This document shows positions 17,025-26,544 of a DNA stretch of 64,000 nucleotides, piece by piece; the first letter of the stretch is position 1, and every line of letters starts with the position of its first letter. Source of the stretch: Novosphingobium resinovorum (GTDB lineage Bacteria; Pseudomonadota; Alphaproteobacteria; Sphingomonadales; Sphingomonadaceae); NCBI RefSeq assembly GCF_001742225.1, contig NZ_CP017075.1, positions 992,001 to 1,056,000 of the forward strand, in the 5' to 3' direction. Both the position numbers and the translations under genes were made by a program. The notes beneath the pieces are model-generated. The model saw only the letters and a program-made list of their open reading frames with translations. It made no database searches and had not been told where the DNA came from.

Positions 17025-18629
17025 TCAGGCTGCGACGGGAGCCGCCTTGCGCACGCCCTCGTCGACGTGCTCTTCGAACTGCTCGAAGTTGTCGATGAAC
17101 TGCTTCACCAGCGTCTGCGCGGTCTTGTCGTACTCCGCGCCGTCAGCCCACGCACCGCGCGGGTCGAGCAGCTTGGTATCGACGCCCGGCACCGCCACCG
17201 GAACCTCGAAGCCGAAGTTCGGATCTTCCCGGAACTCGGCATCGTTCAGGCTGCCGTCGAGCGCGGCATTGAGCAGCGCGCGGGTCGCCTTGATCGGCAT
17301 GCGCTTGATGCCTTCCATGGTCGCCTTGCCGCCCGACCAGCCGGTATTCACCAGCCAGCACTTCACGCCGCCCTTGGCGATGCGCTCCTTGAGGAGATTG
17401 CCGTAGACCGAGGGATGACGCGGCATGAACGGCGCGCCGAAGCACGTCGAGAACGTCGCTTCCGGCTCGGTCACGCCGATTTCGGTGCCCGCGACGCGCG
17501 CGGTGTAGCCCGAGAGGAAGTGATACATCGCCTGATCGGGCGTCAGCCGCGCGATCGGAGGCAGCACGCCGTAAGCGTCGGCCGTGAGGAAGATCAGGTT
17601 CTGCGGCACCGGCCCGAGGTTCTTCTCCGAGCAGTTCGGAATGAAGTCGATCGGATAGGAACCGCGGCTGTTCTCCGCCAACGAGTTGTCGTCGAGGTCG
17701 ATCTTGCGGGTCACCGGGTCGATCACGACGTTCTCCAGCACCGTGCCGAAGCGGCGGGTGGTGGCGTAGATTTCCGGCTCGGCCTCTTCGGACAGGCGGA
17801 TCATCTTGGCGTAGCAGCCACCCTCGAAGTTGAACACGGCGGTGTCCGACCAGCCATGCTCGTCATCGCCGATCAGCGTGCGCGAGGCGTCGGCCGAAAG
17901 CGTGGTCTTGCCGGTGCCCGAAAGCCCGAAGAACACCGCCGTATCGCCGTCCGGGCCGATGTTGGCCGAGCAGTGCATCGGCATCACGCCCTTCACCGGC
18001 AGCAGGTAGTTGAGGATGCCGAAGACCGACTTCTTCATCTCGCCCGCATAGGCGGTGCCGCCGATCAGGATCAGCTTCTCGGTGAAGTTCACCGCGATCA
18101 CCGTTTCCGAACGCGAGCCGTGGCGCGCGGGATCGGCGCGGAAGCTCGGCAGGTCGATGATGGTGTATTCCGGCGCGAAGCCCTCCAGCTCGGTCGCGGT
18201 CGGACGCACCAGCAGGGTGCGGATGAACAGGTTGTGCCACGCGAACTCGTTGATCACGCGCACGTTGACGCGGTGTTCCGGCTGCGAACCGCCGAACAGG
18301 TCGGCGACGTAGAGCGTGTCCTTCTCACCCAGCGCCGCGAGGAAATCCTCCTTGAGCGCCGCGAAGTGCTCCGGCGTCATCGGCACGTTGGTCTTGCCCC
18401 ACCATACGGTGCCTTCCGTCTCGGCGTCCTTGACGATGAACTTGTCCTTCGCCGAGCGGCCGGTGTGCTTGCCCGTGGCGACGACGAAGGGACCATCGGC
18501 CGAAAGCACGCCCTCCCCGTTCTTCACCGCATGCTCGACCAGAGGGGCCGTACCGAGGTTCGCGAAGATCTGGGCCTTCGTCTCTATGCCCTGTTTCGAG
18601 AGCGGATGGTTAAGGGTGGTCAATGTCAT
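17025..18629 (-). CDS. pckA: Phosphoenolpyruvate carboxykinase (ATP)
   Basis: The 534-residue enzyme converts oxaloacetate and ATP to phosphoenolpyruvate, the entry to gluconeogenesis. Signatures include [16 protein letters not shown] near the N-terminus, the kinase P-loop [22 protein letters not shown] with metal-binding aspartates, and [10 protein letters not shown], all of the ATP-dependent class. A GGAGGAG sits directly before ATG 18629, giving very short spacing; TTG 18623 would have better spacing and is worth testing. The gene diverges from chvI across about 235 bp, an arrangement known from other alphaproteobacteria, which makes ChvI a plausible regulator (inference). Confidence 0.96.
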   Translation of the reverse strand: MTLTTLNHPLSKQGIETKAQIFANLGTAPLVEHAVKNGEGVLSADGPFVVATGKHTGRSAKDKFIVKDAETEGTVWWGKTNVPMTPEHFAALKEDFLAALGEKDTLYVADLFGGSQPEHRVNVRVINEFAWHNLFIRTLLVRPTATELEGFAPEYTIIDLPSFRADPARHGSRSETVIAVNFTEKLILIGGTAYAGEMKKSVFGILNYLLPVKGVMPMHCSANIGPDGDTAVFFGLSGTGKTTLSADASRTLIGDDEHGWSDTAVFNFEGGCYAKMIRLSEEAEPEIYATTRRFGTVLENVVIDPVTRKIDLDDNSLAENSRGSYPIDFIPNCSEKNLGPVPQNLIFLTADAYGVLPPIARLTPDQAMYHFLSGYTARVAGTEIGVTEPEATFSTCFGAPFMPRHPSVYGNLLKERIAKGGVKCWLVNTGWSGGKATMEGIKRMPIKATRALLNAALDGSLNDAEFREDPNFGFEVPVAVPGVDTKLLDPRGAWADGAEYDKTAQTLVKQFIDNFEQFEEHVDEGVRKAAPVAA

Positions 18630-18864
18630 CTCCTCCAAAAGATGGCGTCGCTACGGGTATTCCCGCTGACGCTAAGTCGATTCCTGCGCAAGAATCGTGC
18701 CGCCGACTAAGCGGCAGTCTCTTTTCCGTCAAATTGACTTCAATTGAAACCATCAAGGGTTGTTGGACCTGACATTTAGTCCCCGCACCGCGAGAATTTG
18801 CCATGCGCAGACAGAGCCGCTAGTCAGGCTCGCCCATGCAGCAGAAAGCACCGTCGCCGCGCCC

Positions 18865-19647
18865 ATGGCAGATCCTTTGAATGCTCCTGCCGACGATACG
18901 CCGCTCCTGCCGCCCGTGGCTCCTGCCGTCACGCCGCGCCAGCAGACGATCGCGCTCGTCGATGACGACCGCAACATCCTCACCACCTTGTCGATCAGCC
19001 TTCATGCCGAAGGTTTCGCCACGCGCGTCTACGCGGACGGCGAAACGGCGCTGAAGGCTCTCCTCGAGAACCCGCCCGACCTGGCGATCTTCGACGTGAA
19101 GATGCCGCGCATGGACGGCCTCGAATTGCTCAAGGTGCTACGCGCGCAGTCGTCGCTTCCGGTGATCTTCCTGACGTCCAAGGACGAAGAGCCGGACGAG
19201 GCGCTGGGCCTTGCGATGGGCGCCGACGACTACATCGCCAAGCCCTTCAGCCAGCGCCTGCTCGTCGCGCGCATCCGGGCCATCCTGCGCCGCAGCGAAC
19301 TGGCCAAGGCGCCGCCCGAGGAAGCCTCCGGGGCAGACATGCCCGACCCCGTCTTGCGCGGCAGGCTTGCGCTCGATCCGGCGCGGCATCAGGTCACCTG
19401 GGACGGCAAGCCCGTCTCGCTCACCGTCACCGAATTCCTGATCCTCGAAGCCCTGGCGCTGCGCCCGGGCGTCGTGAAAAGCCGCAACCAGCTGATGGAC
19501 GCCGCCTACAGCGACGACGTCTACGTGGACGACCGGACCATCGACAGCCACATCAAGCGCCTGCGCCGCAAGTTCCGCGCCGTGGATCCCGAATTCGGCG
19601 CGATCGACACGCTCTACGGCGCCGGCTACTCCTTCGCCGATGGCTGA
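18865..19647 (+). CDS. chvI: Response regulator, ChvI-type (OmpR family)
   Basis: A 260-residue response regulator with a receiver domain (about 27-145; phospho-acceptor Asp77 in [12 protein letters not shown], and the switch lysine in YIAKPF) and a C-terminal winged helix ([24 protein letters not shown], then [17 protein letters not shown]). In alphaproteobacteria ChvI acts with the sensor ChvG on envelope and acid stress. ATG 18865 begins just before an unusual 25-residue Pro-rich leader. The stop overlaps chvG by eight bases. Confidence 0.93.
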   Translation: MADPLNAPADDTPLLPPVAPAVTPRQQTIALVDDDRNILTTLSISLHAEGFATRVYADGETALKALLENPPDLAIFDVKMPRMDGLELLKVLRAQSSLPVIFLTSKDEEPDEALGLAMGADDYIAKPFSQRLLVARIRAILRRSELAKAPPEEASGADMPDPVLRGRLALDPARHQVTWDGKPVSLTVTEFLILEALALRPGVVKSRNQLMDAAYSDDVYVDDRTIDSHIKRLRRKFRAVDPEFGAIDTLYGAGYSFADG

Positions 19648-21211
19648 GCGATCCCGCTCCCGCCGGCGACGTCCGGTGCGATTGCTCCTGTCTTGGCGCG
19701 TATCGCTGACCGCGCGCATCCTCGCGGTCAACTTCATCGCCCTGGCCCTGATGGCCGGCAGCCTGTTCTATATCGACAGCTATCGCAACGAACTGCTCGC
19801 CGAGCGCTACCGGCTCGCCAAGTCCGAGGCGGAGATCACCGCCGACGCGCTTGCCGACGAAAGTTCCGCCGGTCGGCTCGCGCTGATCACCCGCATCGGC
19901 ACGGAGCAGGATCTGCGCCTGCGCCTGTTCGACAGCCGTGGCGAACTCGTAGGCGACAGCTTCACGCTGGCCCCGCCCTCCTATCGCCTGATCGATCCGG
20001 CCTCCGAACCCTGGCTGCAGGACGCCGCGCGGATGCTCGACCGGGGGATGGACTTCATCCTCGGCGCCCCGGAAATCGCCGATTACCGCGACCCGAGCGA
20101 CACCAGCGCGCGCGGCTGGCCCGAAGTCCGCGCAGCTTTGGTCGGCCGGGAAACCTGGATCAACCACAAGGCCGCGCCCGACCGCACCCCCGTCATCATC
20201 GCCGCCACCCCCGTCGGCACCGACGGTTCCGCGCTGCTGGTGACCCGCAACGCCCGCGACATCACCGAGAACGTGCGCATGGCGCGCCAGACCCTCGCCA
20301 TCATCGTCGGCGGCGCGCTGGGCGTCTCGATCCTGCTCTCGCTGTTCCTCGCCCGCACCATCGTCGAGCCGCTGCGCAAGCTGGTGCGGGCCGCCGTGCG
20401 CGTGCGCCTCGGCCGCGACCGCAGCGTCATCGTCCCGCGCCTCCCCGACCGTCGCGACGAAATCGGCCTCCTCGCCCGCGCCATCTCCGACATGAGCGGC
20501 GCCCTGCGCCAGCGAATCGACGCGGTCGAGAGCTTCGCCGCCGATGTCGCCCACGAGCTCAAGAACCCCCTGACCTCCCTGCGCAGCGCGCTGGAAACGC
20601 TCGACCGGGTCGACCAGCCCGACTTGCGCCGCCAGCTCCTCGGCATCGCGGAGGACGACGTGCGCCGGATCGACTTTCTCGTCACCGAGATCGCAGACGC
20701 AAGCCGCATCGACGCCCAGCTCAGCCGCACCACGTTCGAGCCGCTGGACATGGGCCGCCTCGTCCAGAACCTCGTCGCCGAGCGCGACCAGCGCGGCGTC
20801 AACGGCTCCAGCCCGGTCACCGTGACGATCGAGGATGCCGAACTGACCGTCCCCGGCGACCCGCCGCGCCTCGAACGCGTCCTGCAGAACCTCATCGACA
20901 ATGCCGTGTCGTTCTCACCCCCGGACGGCCCGATCGAGATCACCCTGTCGCACATCGACAACCGCGTGAAGATCGCCGTCGCCGACCACGGCCCCGGCAT
21001 CCCCGAGGCATCGCGCGAGCGCGTGTTCGAACGCTTCCACTCGCTGCGCCCCTCCCGCGAGGAATTCGGCACGCACAGCGGCCTCGGCCTCGCCATCGCG
21101 CGCACCATCGTGGAAGCGCACTTCGGCCGCCTGATCGCCACCGACCGCACCGACGGCCAGCCCGGCGCACGGCTGGTCATCTCCCTGCCGCGCTGGGAGA
21201 ACGAGGCATGA
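19640..21211 (+). CDS. chvG: Sensor histidine kinase, ChvG-type
   Basis: A 523-residue membrane sensor kinase. After an Arg-rich cytoplasmic start it has TM1 (about 30-50), a periplasmic domain of about 160 residues, TM2 (about 215-240), a HAMP segment ([10 protein letters not shown]), the H-box [17 protein letters not shown] with phospho-accepting His305, the N-box [11 protein letters not shown]1 VADHGPGIP and G2 GLGLAIA. It should phosphorylate ChvI. In rhizobia the ExoR protein inhibits ChvG from the periplasm; no exoR is present here. It overlaps both chvI and hprK, so the three form one operon. Confidence 0.94.
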   Translation: MAERSRSRRRRPVRLLLSWRVSLTARILAVNFIALALMAGSLFYIDSYRNELLAERYRLAKSEAEITADALADESSAGRLALITRIGTEQDLRLRLFDSRGELVGDSFTLAPPSYRLIDPASEPWLQDAARMLDRGMDFILGAPEIADYRDPSDTSARGWPEVRAALVGRETWINHKAAPDRTPVIIAATPVGTDGSALLVTRNARDITENVRMARQTLAIIVGGALGVSILLSLFLARTIVEPLRKLVRAAVRVRLGRDRSVIVPRLPDRRDEIGLLARAISDMSGALRQRIDAVESFAADVAHELKNPLTSLRSALETLDRVDQPDLRRQLLGIAEDDVRRIDFLVTEIADASRIDAQLSRTTFEPLDMGRLVQNLVAERDQRGVNGSSPVTVTIEDAELTVPGDPPRLERVLQNLIDNAVSFSPPDGPIEITLSHIDNRVKIAVADHGPGIPEASRERVFERFHSLRPSREEFGTHSGLGLAIARTIVEAHFGRLIATDRTDGQPGARLVISLPRWENEA

Positions 21212-21633
21212 GCGCCGAAGCCCGCCAATCGACCTGCGTTGCCATCGGCAACCGCGCCATCCTGATCGAAGGCGCTCCGGGCTCGGGAAAATCCAGCCTT
21301 GCGCTGGCCCTGATCGACCGGGGCGCAATGCTGGTCGGTGACGACTCCGTGATGCTCGAAGCTTGCGACGGATGGCTCTTCGCCAGCCCCCACCCCCACA
21401 CACGCGGCCTGCTGGAAGTCCGCAACCTCGGGCTGGTCCCGCACGACTGCACCGAGAAAGTCGCGGTCGCGCTCGTCCTGCATCTCGACGGCTCCGCACC
21501 GCGCTACATCGAAAAGGCTGAGAGCATCGCAATCAGCGGCGTCGAGGCGCCCCTCATCCGCCTTGCACCGCACGACGCGGTGCTCGCGATCAAGGCGGAA
21601 CTTGCCCTGCAACGCTACGGGCTGCCTGTATAA
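21208..21633 (+). CDS. hprK: HPr kinase/phosphorylase, short alphaproteobacterial form
   Basis: A 141-residue protein equal to the catalytic core of HPr kinase (Firmicutes enzymes have about 310 residues with an extra N-terminal domain). The P-loop is GAPGSGKS at residues 22-29, followed by the LVGDDSVML segment that binds the HPr serine, and the C-terminal motif VEAPLIRLAP. It would phosphorylate a serine on the HPr encoded 1.4 kb downstream (Ser50 there). The ATG overlaps the chvG stop (ATGA). The chvI-chvG-hprK order is conserved in alphaproteobacteria. Confidence 0.92.
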   Translation: MSAEARQSTCVAIGNRAILIEGAPGSGKSSLALALIDRGAMLVGDDSVMLEACDGWLFASPHPHTRGLLEVRNLGLVPHDCTEKVAVALVLHLDGSAPRYIEKAESIAISGVEAPLIRLAPHDAVLAIKAELALQRYGLPV

Positions 21634-21703
21634 AGCCCCTCGCACGGCGGGGACGGCCTTTTGGCCCCTTCCCTTTCCCGGCGGCAAGGCGCAGATAGCG
21701 ACG

Positions 21704-22621
21704 ATGGGGACTAAAGTGGGAAATCCGCAGCGCTTGCTGCTGGTTACGGGCATGCTGGGTGCGGGCAAGACGACGGCCTTGCGCGTGCTGGAAGACCTTG
21801 GCTGGGAAATCGTCGACAATTTCCCGGTCCGCATGCTCGAAGCGCTCATCGACGGCGCCCCCGAAGGCGATCCCACGCCGCTCGCCATCGGTTTCGATTC
21901 GCGTACCCGGGGCTTCGATCCCGAGCGCGTGATCGCGCAGGTCAAAAGCCTCAGCGAACGCCGCGACCTCGAAATCACCACGATGTTCCTCGACTGCTCC
22001 AGCAAGGAACTCGAACGCCGCTACAACGAAACGCGCCGCCGCCATGCCCTCGCCGCCGATGCGCCGGTCTCCACCGGCATCCGGGCGGAACGCGAACTGC
22101 TGGCGCCGCTGCGCCGCTGGGCGGACCTGCTGATCGAGACCACCGAATTCACCTCCAACGACCTGCAGCGGTCGATTCGCGAGCGTTTCGCCGAGAGCAC
22201 CGCCGACGAACTCACCGTCACCGTCTCCAGCTTCGGTTTCTCTCGCGGGATGCCGCCAGTCGCCGACCTCGTCTTCGACATGCGCTTTCTCGACAACCCG
22301 CACTGGGACACCGAACTGCGCCCTCAGACGGGGCAGGACGCGCCTGTAGGCGACTATATCCGCAAGGACCCGGCCTGGGACGAGGCCTTCGCCCGCATCC
22401 GCGATCTCATCCTCCTGCTGCTTCCCCGCTACCGGGCACAGGGCAAAGCCTATGTCCACATCGCCTTCGGCTGTACCGGAGGGAAACATCGTTCGGTATT
22501 CACCGCAGAACAGATCGCAGCGGTCTTGCGTCAATCGGGATTTTCGCCCACATTGCTGCACCGCAACCTGGGCTCACGGGCGGCGGATCTTCTCGAAGGG
22601 GGTCTGCGGCGTGGAAAATAG
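21704..22621 (+). CDS. rapZ: RapZ/YvcJ-family nucleotide-binding protein
   Basis: A 305-residue protein of the RapZ family. The N-terminal domain has a P-loop (GMLGAGKTT, residues 16-24) and EIVDNFPV; the C-terminal domain has FGFSRGMPPVADLVFDMRFLDNPHW, and near the end IAFGCTGGKHRSVFTAE, the conserved phosphate-binding loop. In E. coli RapZ is an adaptor that directs RNase E to the GlmZ sRNA and senses glucosamine-6-phosphate; no GlmZ equivalent was seen here, so only the family is certain. ATG 21704 starts the conserved region; the longer open frame overlaps hprK and is not supported. Linkage to PTS genes is typical. Confidence 0.93.
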   Translation: MGTKVGNPQRLLLVTGMLGAGKTTALRVLEDLGWEIVDNFPVRMLEALIDGAPEGDPTPLAIGFDSRTRGFDPERVIAQVKSLSERRDLEITTMFLDCSSKELERRYNETRRRHALAADAPVSTGIRAERELLAPLRRWADLLIETTEFTSNDLQRSIRERFAESTADELTVTVSSFGFSRGMPPVADLVFDMRFLDNPHWDTELRPQTGQDAPVGDYIRKDPAWDEAFARIRDLILLLLPRYRAQGKAYVHIAFGCTGGKHRSVFTAEQIAAVLRQSGFSPTLLHRNLGSRAADLLEGGLRRGK

Positions 22622-22669
22622 AGACATGAACCGGGTGCGATTGCAGGAATTTCGGAGCGCACTCCCGGC

Positions 22670-23074
22670 ATGATCGGCATGATTCTGGTTACTCACGGCA
22701 ATCTCGCCGAGGAGTTCGTACACGCGATGGAACACGTCGTCGGCGATCAGGCCGATGTCGAGACCGTCTGTATCGGCCCGAACGACGACATGGAACGCCG
22801 CCGCTCCGAAATCGCCGACGCCATTGAAAAGGTGGACAGCGGCGAAGGCGTGATCGTCCTCACCGACCTGTTCGGCGGCACGCCCTCCAACCTCGCGATC
22901 TCGCTGATGCAGGCTGGCAAGGTCGAAGTGATCGCCGGGATCAACCTGCCGATGCTGATCCGCCTCGCCAAGGCGCGCGGCTGCATGCCGGTGCGCGAAG
23001 CGGTCGCCGCCGCGCGGGATGCGGGCCGCAACTACATCACGATCGCCAGCGAATATCTGGGTCAGGACGCATGA
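22670..23074 (+). CDS. PTS EIIA component, mannose family (EIIA-Man-like)
   Basis: A 134-residue EIIA domain of the mannose/fructose family with the phospho-accepting histidine at position 9 (ILVTHGNLAEE) and the conserved IVLTDLFGGTPSN and NLPML segments. No membrane permease (EIIC/D) is encoded nearby, so it is likely a regulatory PTS component that receives phosphate from HPr rather than a sugar transporter. Its stop overlaps the HPr start by four bases. Confidence 0.93.
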   Translation: MIGMILVTHGNLAEEFVHAMEHVVGDQADVETVCIGPNDDMERRRSEIADAIEKVDSGEGVIVLTDLFGGTPSNLAISLMQAGKVEVIAGINLPMLIRLAKARGCMPVREAVAAARDAGRNYITIASEYLGQDA

Positions 23075-23349
23075 TCGACTGTCGCGATTCGGTGCTGATC
23101 GTCAACAAGCGCGGCCTCCATGCCCGCGCCAGCGCCAAGTTCGTCGGCCACGTCGCCGATCTGCCGGGCGGGGTTTCGGTGACGGTCAGCAAGGACGGAA
23201 TGTCCGCTGAAGGCGGCTCGATCCTCGGCCTGATGATGCTCGGTGCGGCCAAGGGCGACACCATCGAAATCGCCTGTTCAGGCAACGGCGCCGACGCCGC
23301 GCTGGCGGTTCTGGCGGGTCTGGTACGCGACGGCTTCGGCGAAGAGTGA
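23071..23349 (+). CDS. ptsH: HPr phosphocarrier protein
   Basis: A 92-residue HPr. The active-site histidine is His17 in NKRGLHARASAKFV, and the regulatory serine expected to be modified by HprK is Ser50 in EGGSILGLMML. It links EI (ptsP/ptsI, absent from the window) to the EIIA encoded just upstream. Both ends overlap neighbours by four bases (EIIA upstream, RNA methyltransferase downstream), so the three genes are coupled. Confidence 0.93.
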   Translation: MIDCRDSVLIVNKRGLHARASAKFVGHVADLPGGVSVTVSKDGMSAEGGSILGLMMLGAAKGDTIEIACSGNGADAALAVLAGLVRDGFGEE

Positions 23350-24179
23350 GCACCCCCTATTCGCCGGGCGGCATCGAACGCCGCACGATCACCGGCTTTT
23401 CCAATCCCCTCGTCAAGTTCCTGCGCTCGCTTCGCGACAAGAAGCACCGCAAGCGCGAGAAGCGCTTTCTGGCGGAAGGCCTGCGCCTGCTCACCGACGC
23501 GCGCGAATGCGGCGTGCTGCCGGAGATGCTGGTCATGGCCATCGGCCGCGATCCGCATCCGCTGCTCGATGCGCTCGAAACCGCCGTCGCGGCGGCGGGC
23601 GGAGAGATCGTCGAGATGGACGTGGAAATCCTCGCCAAAGTCACCGGCAAGGATAATCCGCAGGCCGTCGCGGGCGTCTTCGCCGAATTCGACACGCGCC
23701 TCGCGAACCTCGACCGAGCCAGTTCGCCGATCTGGCTGGTGGCGCAGGCGCTGCGCGATCCGGGCAATCTCGGCACCATGCTGCGCACCGGCGACGCCGT
23801 GGGTGCGGGCGGCCTCATCCTCATCGACGATTGCGCCGATCCGTTCTCGGTCGAGGCGGTACGCGCCAGCATGGGCGCGATCTTTACCCAGAAGATCGCC
23901 ATCGCGCGCTGGGAGGAATTCCAGGACTGGCTGCGCGGCGGTGACGGCCAACTGGTTGCGGCCTCGCTGCGCGACCCGACCGACTATCGGCAGGCGCCTT
24001 ATGCTGCGCCGTGCTTCCTCATGGTCGGCAACGAATCGCAGGGGCTTCCGGCCGATTACGAGCAAGCCTGCGACCTGCGCGTTACCATGCCGATGCTGGG
24101 CCGCGCCGACAGCCTAAACGCCGCCGTCGCGGGCGCGGTTCTTGCCTACGAGGCACTCGCGCATCTGCGGAGTTCCTGA
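23346..24179 (+). CDS. TrmH/SpoU-family RNA 2'-O-methyltransferase
   Basis: A 277-residue RNA ribose methyltransferase with an N-terminal substrate-binding region (RRTITGFSNPLVKFLRSLRDKKHRKREKRFLAEGLRL written in parts: NPLVKFLRSL, then KRFLAEG) and the SPOUT trefoil knot motifs: NLGTMLRTGDAVGA, FLMVGNESQGLP and LNAAVAGAVLAYEAL. The target (23S rRNA or tRNA) cannot be assigned. It starts at a GTG that overlaps the HPr stop, placing a translation gene at the end of the PTS operon. Confidence 0.92.
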   Translation: MSTPYSPGGIERRTITGFSNPLVKFLRSLRDKKHRKREKRFLAEGLRLLTDARECGVLPEMLVMAIGRDPHPLLDALETAVAAAGGEIVEMDVEILAKVTGKDNPQAVAGVFAEFDTRLANLDRASSPIWLVAQALRDPGNLGTMLRTGDAVGAGGLILIDDCADPFSVEAVRASMGAIFTQKIAIARWEEFQDWLRGGDGQLVAASLRDPTDYRQAPYAAPCFLMVGNESQGLPADYEQACDLRVTMPMLGRADSLNAAVAGAVLAYEALAHLRSS

Positions 24180-24230
24180 AACTCCGCGTTCATCCCATCC
24201 TCACCTCTCGGGCGTAAGACTCGATGGGTG

Positions 24231-24644
24231 ATGCGACGACTCGCCCTCCTTCTCTGTCCGCTCCTGCTGGCTGGATGCTCCGACGCGGGGCACCTCACCC
24301 AGCGCGGTCCTGCGGGAGAAAACTGGGTGGGCAGCCAATGGCACTTCGCCGCGATCGACGGTCGCGCCCCTGAGGACGCTAGCGCTCAAGTCGCGTTCGA
24401 AGGCGAGCACCTTCTGGTGCAGGTCGGCTGCAACCGGCTCAAGGGACCCTGGCGGATGGAGGCGGAACGCCTGATCGCCGGGCCTTTCGACCAGACCGAA
24501 GCCGTCTGTCCTAGTTCCTCATGGGAACAGGGCAATGCCGTCAGCGCCCTGCTCGCCGCGACGCCGCGGGTAACCGTAGAGGGCAAGCGCATGATCCTGC
24601 AGTCAAGCGGCCACACCGCCGAACTTACACGCGCGGTAGACTGA
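24231..24644 (+). CDS. META-domain-like lipoprotein
   Basis: A 137-residue envelope protein with a lipoprotein signal (LLLAGCSDAG). The mature part has WHFAAIDGRAP, LLVQVGCNRLKGPWRM and the EAVCPSS cysteine, which fit the META domain (HslJ-like: W-x-L-x-x-I-x-G followed by GCN). HslJ-type proteins are linked to heat and drug tolerance in E. coli; no function can be assigned here. ATG 24231 is used; a GTG one codon earlier is possible. Confidence 0.75.
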   Translation: MRRLALLLCPLLLAGCSDAGHLTQRGPAGENWVGSQWHFAAIDGRAPEDASAQVAFEGEHLLVQVGCNRLKGPWRMEAERLIAGPFDQTEAVCPSSSWEQGNAVSALLAATPRVTVEGKRMILQSSGHTAELTRAVD

Positions 24645-24682
24645 GCCGAGTGTCTCAAGAGCATTACACTTTACGTAGAATA

Positions 24683-24757
24683 GTCATTGCGAGCGCAGCG
24701 AAGCAATCCAAAGTAGTCTTGAGCCGCCTTGGATTGCTTCGCTGCGCTCGCAATGAC
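24683..24757. repeat. Perfect 29-bp inverted repeat, GTCATTGCGAGCG class
   Basis: Arms 24683-24711 and 24729-24757 (beginning GTCATTGCGAGCGCAGCG) are perfect reverse complements over 29 bases with a 17-base spacer. This element class is found interspersed in many proteobacterial genomes. It follows the META-domain gene. Confidence 0.9.
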
Positions 24758-24848
24758 GAAGGGTAGATCACGTCAGACCATCAAATCGAGGCACCCGCCC
24801 TCATCGTGAAACCATCTGACGCAGGTTCGATCGGCGCCGTCAGAAGAT

Positions 24849-24880
24849 GGGTTCCCGCCTTCGCGGGAATGACGACGACG
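24849..24880. repeat. Short palindromic repeat, TTCCCGC..GCGGGAA class
   Basis: A hairpin TTCCCGCCTTCGCGGGAA (24852-24869) followed by TGACGACG. It is a single copy of the widespread 'ATTCCCGCGAAAGCGGGAAT' type element. With the preceding repeat it fills most of the 257 bases between the META gene and the rmuC stop; no gene is visible in that gap. Confidence 0.65.
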
Positions 24881-24901
24881 ATATACGCTTGATCTGGTGA
24901 C

Positions 24902-26461
24902 TTACTCCGCAGCCTCCGCAGCCTCGACGGCTTCCTCGCTATTATCCTCGATCTGAACGCCGGTATCGGCATAACGCGGCGCAGCCTCGATCGAGGGGAC
25001 ATCGTCGGAGATTTCTCGCTTGCCGATCTTGATGTGCTTTTCACTGAGACGGCGGGCGCGGCTCATCACGTTGCCCTCGTAAGTGCGGGCGAAGTCGTTG
25101 AAGCTGTTGACCGCGCGGCCCATGTGCACGCCGACCTTGGACAAGTCGTCCTGAGTCTTCGCAAGGCTGTCGTAAAGGTCGGCGCCGAGCTTGCCGATCT
25201 CGCGCGCTTCGCGCGCTAGCCCTTCCTGCTGCCAGACTTGTGCGATGGTCCGCGCGATGGCGACGAGGTTCGTGGGGCTCGCCAGCAACACCTTGCGATC
25301 GAACGCGAAGTCCCAAAGACCCGAATCGTGGTCGAGGGCGGCTGCGATGAAGTGTTCGCCGGGCACGAACATGATCACGTAATCCGGCGCATTCTCGAAC
25401 TGGCTCTGGTAGCTCTTGGCGCCGAGCGTCTGGATGTGGTTGCGCATCGATGCCGCGTGCTGGCCCATGAAGGCGAGGCGCCCAGCCTCGTCCTCGGCCT
25501 CGAAGGCATCCTGATAGGCATTGAGCGAGACCTTCGCGTCGATCACCAGTTGCTTGTTGCCGGGAATTCGGACGATCGCATCGGGGCGCAGACGGCCTTC
25601 CTCGGTGTTGATCGACTGCTCGGTCTCGAAGTCGGTGTGCTCGGTCAGCCCGCACTGTTCCAGCACGTTCTTGAGCTGCTGTTCGCCCCAGCGTCCGCGC
25701 GCCTTGGGCGCATTGCGCAGCGAGTTGCCGAGCCGGACGGCCTCCGCGCGCACCAGTTCCTGCCCGACGCGCAGCGCCTCGATCTGGCCGGTCAGCTGGC
25801 CGAAGGCATCGACGCGCTTGGCCTCCAATGCCGCGACCTGTTCCTCGTAGCTCTTGAGGCGCTGACCTACCGGTGTGAGGATCGAGTTGAGGCGTTCGGC
25901 GCTGGCTTTCTCGCTCTGTTCGAAACGCTCGCCCGCCCGGCGCAGGAATGCTTCCTGCGCGCCCGCCAGCACTTTTGCGCCGGCGTTCTCGAACTCCTTG
26001 CGCAAGGCTTCCTGCGCTTCGAGCAGCAGGCGCTTCTGCTCATCGAAGTTCGCCGACTTTTCCCGCAGGGTCGAAAGTTCGTCCGACAAGCCGCGCTGTT
26101 CACGCAGCAACCCGTCCACGCGTGCGGCATGTTCGGTGCGGGTCTTATCGAGAACCTGCGTCAGCTCTGCACGGGTACGTTCGACCGCTGCGGCGCCGTC
26201 ATGGCGCAGGCGTTCGGTCAGGGCTTCATGGTCGGTGCGTGCGCGGTCGAGCGCCTGCTCGAGCGCATCGGCCCGCCCGGCCCGCTCGCGCGCGGCTTCA
26301 AGATCGGCGAAAGTACGTAAATATTTGGCGTCGCCTTCGCGTGCCTCACGCTCACGCGCTTCGGCTTGTGCCCGCCATTGCGCGGTCGGGCGCGAACCGA
26401 AAAACCAGCCTGCAGCGAGGCCGATGACGAGAGCGAGAATCGTGGCGACTACAAGTTCCAT
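24902..26461 (-). CDS. rmuC: DNA recombination protein RmuC
   Basis: A 519-residue protein with one N-terminal membrane helix (residues 3-22, ending WFFGSR), a long coiled coil (about 30-220, rich in Glu/Arg/Ala heptads), and the RmuC nuclease-like domain (about 250-450) with GRWGEQQLKNVLEQCGL, LVIDAKVSLNAY and FVPGEHFI. RmuC limits inversions at short repeats, presumably by processing DNA near the membrane. The acidic C-terminus (EDNSEEAVEAAEAAE) is unstructured. It is followed downstream on its own strand only by repeats. Confidence 0.93.
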   Translation of the reverse strand: MELVVATILALVIGLAAGWFFGSRPTAQWRAQAEAREREAREGDAKYLRTFADLEAARERAGRADALEQALDRARTDHEALTERLRHDGAAAVERTRAELTQVLDKTRTEHAARVDGLLREQRGLSDELSTLREKSANFDEQKRLLLEAQEALRKEFENAGAKVLAGAQEAFLRRAGERFEQSEKASAERLNSILTPVGQRLKSYEEQVAALEAKRVDAFGQLTGQIEALRVGQELVRAEAVRLGNSLRNAPKARGRWGEQQLKNVLEQCGLTEHTDFETEQSINTEEGRLRPDAIVRIPGNKQLVIDAKVSLNAYQDAFEAEDEAGRLAFMGQHAASMRNHIQTLGAKSYQSQFENAPDYVIMFVPGEHFIAAALDHDSGLWDFAFDRKVLLASPTNLVAIARTIAQVWQQEGLAREAREIGKLGADLYDSLAKTQDDLSKVGVHMGRAVNSFNDFARTYEGNVMSRARRLSEKHIKIGKREISDDVPSIEAAPRYADTGVQIEDNSEEAVEAAEAAE

Positions 26462-26517
26462 GGCTCCAGCCTAGCCGGAACATTTCAGGAACTCCAGTCC
26501 TCGACGGCGATTTTCCA

Positions 26518-26538
26518 CCGGGGCGCGAAACGCCCCGG
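26518..26538 (-). terminator. Hairpin after def
   Basis: CCGGGGCG and CGCCCCGG pair around a five-base loop just beyond the def stop. On the minus strand the stem is followed by TGGAAAATCG rather than a U-run, so termination efficiency is uncertain. Confidence 0.55.
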
Positions 26539-26544
26539 AAGAAA

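Noticed and set aside
17067..18710. 547-codon plus-strand open frame antisense to pckA
   Set aside because: pckA motifs are intact on the other strand, and the frame has no family signature or ribosome site.
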